Assembly: GCA_019242135.1 (NCBI GenBank)
Contig: JAFAWC010000104.1
Location: 1-8,609 of the forward strand
Source of the DNA: Mycobacteriaceae bacterium
GTDB taxonomy: Bacteria > Actinomycetota > Actinomycetes > Mycobacteriales > Mycobacteriaceae
DNA length: 8,609 bases
Direction: 5' to 3'
The translations under genes were made by a program, and so were the position numbers. A model generated the notes under the pieces. The model was not told where the DNA came from. It saw nothing but the letters and a program-made list of their open reading frames with translations, and made no database searches. Numbering within the stretch: position 1 is the stretch's first letter; every line of letters starts with the position of its first letter. Below are positions 7,801-8,609 of this stretch, piece after piece.

Positions 7801-7981
7801 AAGCCCAGTAGAGTTCCAGCGGTCCGACCCGGCTCAGCAGGTCGCGACAGATCTCGACGTAGCGATCTCTTAACTCCGAGGTGGTCGTTGGTCGTGTGAG
7901 GCGGTCAGCCGCCTCGTCGAGGCGGCACCAGCCATCACTGCGAACCTGCCAGAGGCTGTTGTATGCGGCTTTCTCAGCCAT
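4871..7981 (-). CDS. adi: PLP-dependent Orn/Lys/Arg-type amino-acid decarboxylase (Rv2531c type)
   Basis: A 1036-residue fold-type I, PLP-dependent decarboxylase. An N-terminal wing-like region (about 1-285) precedes the PLP domain. That domain shows FFVTNGTSTANK (375-386), LLDRNCHQSHHYG (400-412), LWDEAW with the ring-binding Asp494, and STHKT with the PLP lysine Lys573. PYPPGFPVLVPG (857-868) marks the C-terminal domain. About 45 extra residues sit between WDEAW and STHK. The reaction removes the carboxyl group from a basic amino acid, giving a polyamine or diamine and consuming a proton; which substrate is used cannot be read here. After about residue 905 a disordered Gln/Pro/Ser-rich tail of some 130 residues follows. 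The closest protein I recall, M. tuberculosis Rv2531c, is about 947 residues. I chose ATG 7981 because AAGGAGGG precedes it at good spacing; the in-frame start at 8029 adds 16 residues without support. Confidence 0.87.
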   Translation of the reverse strand: MAEKAAYNSLWQVRSDGWCRLDEAADRLTRPTTTSELRDRYVEICRDLLSRVGPLELYWAYPGPSQFARVQRLFNAGDYDRFARAVARINRALTTESYRSGDIDSAGADEVDLFPADPRQLEHQPATRHEQPYFEVLVVAQMSEAQEAALRNEVRSWRRPDDEFIYELVVVSSGDEAIIAARLNVNLQAVVVRRRFSHRSTCDLSALEEFVDTQLSDDLAEHLSPDERAHILACALTKLRPELDLYLMTEIEVEDIAGRLGQHFRRVFHAREGVLELHLSILQGVAARYRTPFFSALKQYSHRPTGVFHALPISQGKSIVNSHWIKDMVGFYGLEVFMAETSATCGGLDSLLEPTGPLREAQDLAAQTYGSRHTFFVTNGTSTANKIVTQALVAPGDIVLLDRNCHQSHHYGMMLAGAHVVYLDAYPLDDYSMYGAVPLREIKSKLLALKRAGKLDRVKLISLTNCTFDGIVYDVQRVMQECLAIKSDLVFLWDEAWFAFARFHPVYRCRTAMAGAEALREQLADSTYAQEYENYLTAEATESPSDEDLLDRRLLPDPVKARVRVYATQSTHKTLTALRQGSMIHVFDQEFEQKVAEAFHEAYMAHTSTSPNYQILASLDLGRRQVALEGVELVQRQIENAMQLRDAVDNHPLLSKYMRCLGTADLIPQPYRPSAIAQPLRSGLRNMIKVWDADEFVLDPSRITLCIGKTGYDGDTFKREQLMDRHGVQINKTSRNTVLFMTNIGTTRSSVAFLVEVLVKIAGELDQAVSEMSIGELGRFEEAVYRLTQRAVPLPDFSSFHPAFRDDTGDTPTPEGDVRRAFYLSYDDTNCEYLTGEQIHEKVDGGTDVVSATFVTPYPPGFPVLVPGQVFSREILQFIRDLDTREIHGYSPNFGFRVYTDKAIETVGSAHPSVTPYSQGSVGDRGVRRQPAPRPTQPVSNRTAGSAGNPQEELLGQQFPGDASQARSNAAAAGDQRGGQVELINQQLPGASVGVARGTDQPTQSAESTASVPTTDGPEDKKQRPAPGSGDAKRLS
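5012..5125 (-). repeat. Duplicated short motif in the decarboxylase C-terminal tail
   Basis: The disordered tail contains ELLGQQFPG (residues 953-961, bases 5125-5099) and ELINQQLPG (residues 982-990, bases 5038-5012). They share EL-[LI]-[GN]-QQ-[FL]-PG with a 29-residue period. In an otherwise low-complexity tail, two copies of one amphipathic short motif suggest a linear binding site or a recent duplication of tail sequence. Confidence 0.5.
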
Positions 7982-8228
7982 CGTCGGACCCTCCTTCGAT
8001 CGACTGGCGACGTGTCCCGCGGCGCGCAAGTCTCAATATCGCAGCGCGGCAATAGTGGCAGGTGAGCAGCAGGCGAACGTCAGGCGCTGATCCGGTAACG
8101 GTGCCGGATCTTGCAGGGTGACGAGACGTATGTGGATCTTCGGCGACCCGCTCGATTGTAGCGGCGCGTGAGTCAGCGCGTTGCGATCTGCGTGAGGTGC
8201 GCATTGATTCGTTTGAGCAGCTCACCAT
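7974..8228 (-). CDS. Doubtful 84-residue upstream frame overlapping the decarboxylase start
   Basis: An ATG at 8228, with GGAGG at 8236-8232, opens a frame whose TGA stop (7976-7974) overlaps the decarboxylase ATG (the bases read ATGGCTGA). The translation is Arg/Ser-rich, with a central segment RLLLTCHYCRAAILRL carrying two Cys. No family is recognised. The SD-like spacing to ATG is short (3 bases) and the proposed promoter (8160-8155) would start transcription inside the frame. It could be a regulatory upstream frame coupled to the decarboxylase, or chance. Confidence 0.2.
   Translation of the reverse strand: MVSCSNESMRTSRRSQRADSRAATIERVAEDPHTSRHPARSGTVTGSAPDVRLLLTCHYCRAAILRLARRGTRRQSIEGGSDDG
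7989..7996 (-). promoter_or_regulatory. Ribosome binding site deciding the decarboxylase start
   Basis: The minus strand reads AAGGAGGG at 7996-7989, with 7 bases before ATG 7981. This is a nearly complete anti-SD match at ideal distance. It favours the 1036-residue form over the longer in-frame form starting at 8029. Confidence 0.75.
8089..8110 (-). promoter_or_regulatory. Leader hairpin upstream of the decarboxylase
   Basis: GATCCGG (8089-8095) and CCGGATC (8104-8110) are perfect 7-base complements around an 8-base loop. If transcription starts near 8148, this stem lies in the 5' leader, about 110 bases before the start codon. It is not a riboswitch class that I recognise. Confidence 0.35.
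8155..8160 (-). promoter_or_regulatory. Candidate -10 element for the decarboxylase
   Basis: The minus strand reads TACAAT, one mismatch from TATAAT and a full TANNNT match. A start about 7 bases downstream (near 8148) would give a leader of about 165 bases. I see no good -35 at 16-18 bases upstream; a CTGACT is present but only 10 bases away. Confidence 0.3.
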
Positions 8229-8250
8229 CGACCTCCATGAGCAGCATCAC
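8173..8250 (-). CDS. Possible 25-residue small protein or gene remnant
   Basis: GTG 8250 (or the adjacent ATG 8247) to TGA 8173 encodes a helix-like peptide containing MEVDGELLKRINAHLTQ, with balanced charge and good third-position G/C, unlike the other frames nearby. No clear RBS precedes the GTG. The upstream frame ending in MPGMLFYARGTVA stops at 8255 in another frame, so the peptide may be the tail of a gene broken by a frameshift. No family is recognised. Confidence 0.25.
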   Translation of the reverse strand: MMLLMEVDGELLKRINAHLTQIATR

Positions 8251-8375
8251 GGGGTCAAGCGACCGTGCCGCGCGCGTAGAACAACATCCCCGGCATCACC
8301 GGCTTCGTAGGCATTGTGGCGTGCCGGACCGACAACGGGCGCCGAGTGTCAGGATGTGTTTTCTCGCCGGCTGAC

Positions 8376-8398
8376 CGAGTGTGCTGTAAGCACACTTG
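8376..8398. promoter_or_regulatory. Perfect palindrome AGTGTGCT-GTA-AGCACACT (candidate operator)
   Basis: Arms 8378-8385 and 8389-8396 match over 8 of 8 bases around a 3-base centre. The stem extends to 8376 and 8398 through one G-T pair. There is no T-tract after it on the plus strand (TTGTTGAAG follows), so it resembles a dimeric-repressor operator more than a terminator. It lies about 400 bases upstream of the decarboxylase start, so the gene it would control is unclear. Confidence 0.45.
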
Positions 8399-8520
8399 TT
8401 GAAGAAATCGAAACGGCACCGTGCCAGGTCTGGATAGGCCACTGCGCCGCCACCGACTCGACCTACTGCCAGGCGAGCCCGGCATACGGTTGCCGGTGGA
8501 AAGGGCGCTTGGCCGGGCAG

Positions 8521-8543
8521 CGTTAATCCCTGGGATTACAACG
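8521..8543. terminator. Inverted repeat around TAATCCC-T-GGGATTA (possible terminator or operator)
   Basis: TAATCCC (8524-8530) and GGGATTA (8532-8538) are perfect arms around one base. Flanking CGTT (8521-8524) and AACG (8540-8543) extend the pairing with a small bulge. On the minus strand it covers the TAA stop of the possible partial frame at the right edge, which would fit a terminator. The single-base centre suits a protein-binding palindrome better than a simple RNA loop. Confidence 0.3.
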
Positions 8544-8609
8544 GACTTCGGTAAACGCCTTCCGGCAAGCACCGACGAAAGCCATGCTGTTGTGAGAAAG
8601 TTCGGAAGT
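8523..8609 (-). CDS. Possible 3' end of a gene entering from the right edge
   Basis: The minus-strand frame open from the window edge to TAA 8525-8523 encodes 28 residues, ending in ACRKAFTEVRCNPRD. It could be the C-terminus of an upstream gene, or a short frame from ATG 8585. It is too short to assign. Its stop lies inside the 8521-8543 inverted repeat. Confidence 0.2.
   Translation of the reverse strand, partial: TSELSHNSMAFVGACRKAFTEVRCNPRD

Larger units (their letters stand above)
7982..8609. other. Long non-coding or decayed region upstream of the decarboxylase
   Basis: About 630 bases with no convincing complete gene on either strand. It holds a strong RBS, a leader hairpin (8089-8110), a -10-like TACAAT (8160-8155), two short or doubtful reading frames on the minus strand, two palindromes (8376-8398 and 8521-8543) and a possible gene end at the right edge. 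Longer open frames on both strands here (for example 8255-8572 minus and 8314-8526 plus) have arginine/serine/proline-rich, family-less translations and look like chance frames. Confidence 0.5.

Noticed and set aside
8255..8572. 105-residue minus-strand frame in the right intergenic region
   Set aside because: Composition is Arg/Ser/Pro-rich with irregular third positions, it crosses two palindromes, and no family or RBS is visible.

Overview
The window looks like chromosomal DNA of a mycobacterium or close relative. It is GC-rich throughout, coding is dense with G/C at third codon positions, and GTG and TTG starts occur. Two products match proteins I know from Mycobacterium tuberculosis: the EF-G-like GTPase FusA2 (Rv0120c type) and the large Orn/Lys/Arg-type decarboxylase (Rv2531c type). 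Those assignments come from memory of the families, not from a search. I see no rRNA, tRNA, CRISPR array, transposase or phage gene.

Layout. (1) 1-389, minus: N-terminal part of fusA2, cut by the window edge. (2) 390-547: divergent intergenic region with three copies of a 12-base motif, the third inverted and covering the next start codon. (3) 548-1045, plus: a DUF309 protein. (4) 976-1016: a strong nested hairpin at the convergent 3' ends. (5) 4372-1017, minus: a two-gene unit joined by an ATGA overlap. It consists of a secreted sedolisin (S53) peptidase with all catalytic residues, then a multi-pass membrane protein with two zinc ribbons, a PrsW-like membrane core that has lost its catalytic residues, and an extracytoplasmic C-terminal domain. 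(6) 4373-4531: divergent control region with a 9-bp inverted repeat and a probable leaderless promoter for the next gene. (7) 4532-4852, plus: a small carboxymuconolactone-decarboxylase-like protein. (8) 7981-4871, minus: a 1036-residue PLP-dependent amino-acid decarboxylase with a disordered C-terminal extension carrying a duplicated short motif. (9) 7982-8609: about 630 bases without a convincing complete gene, but with a possible decarboxylase promoter and leader hairpin, two palindromes and the possible 3' end of another gene.

How the genes may work together. The S53 peptidase and the membrane protein are almost certainly co-translated, so the membrane protein may anchor, sense or control the secreted peptidase. 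Known S53 enzymes work best at acid pH, and amino-acid decarboxylases of this fold often serve acid resistance, so the 2.8-8.0 kb part could be an acid-adaptation neighbourhood. That is inference. The most unusual item is the degenerate PrsW-like zinc-ribbon protein paired with an active sedolisin.
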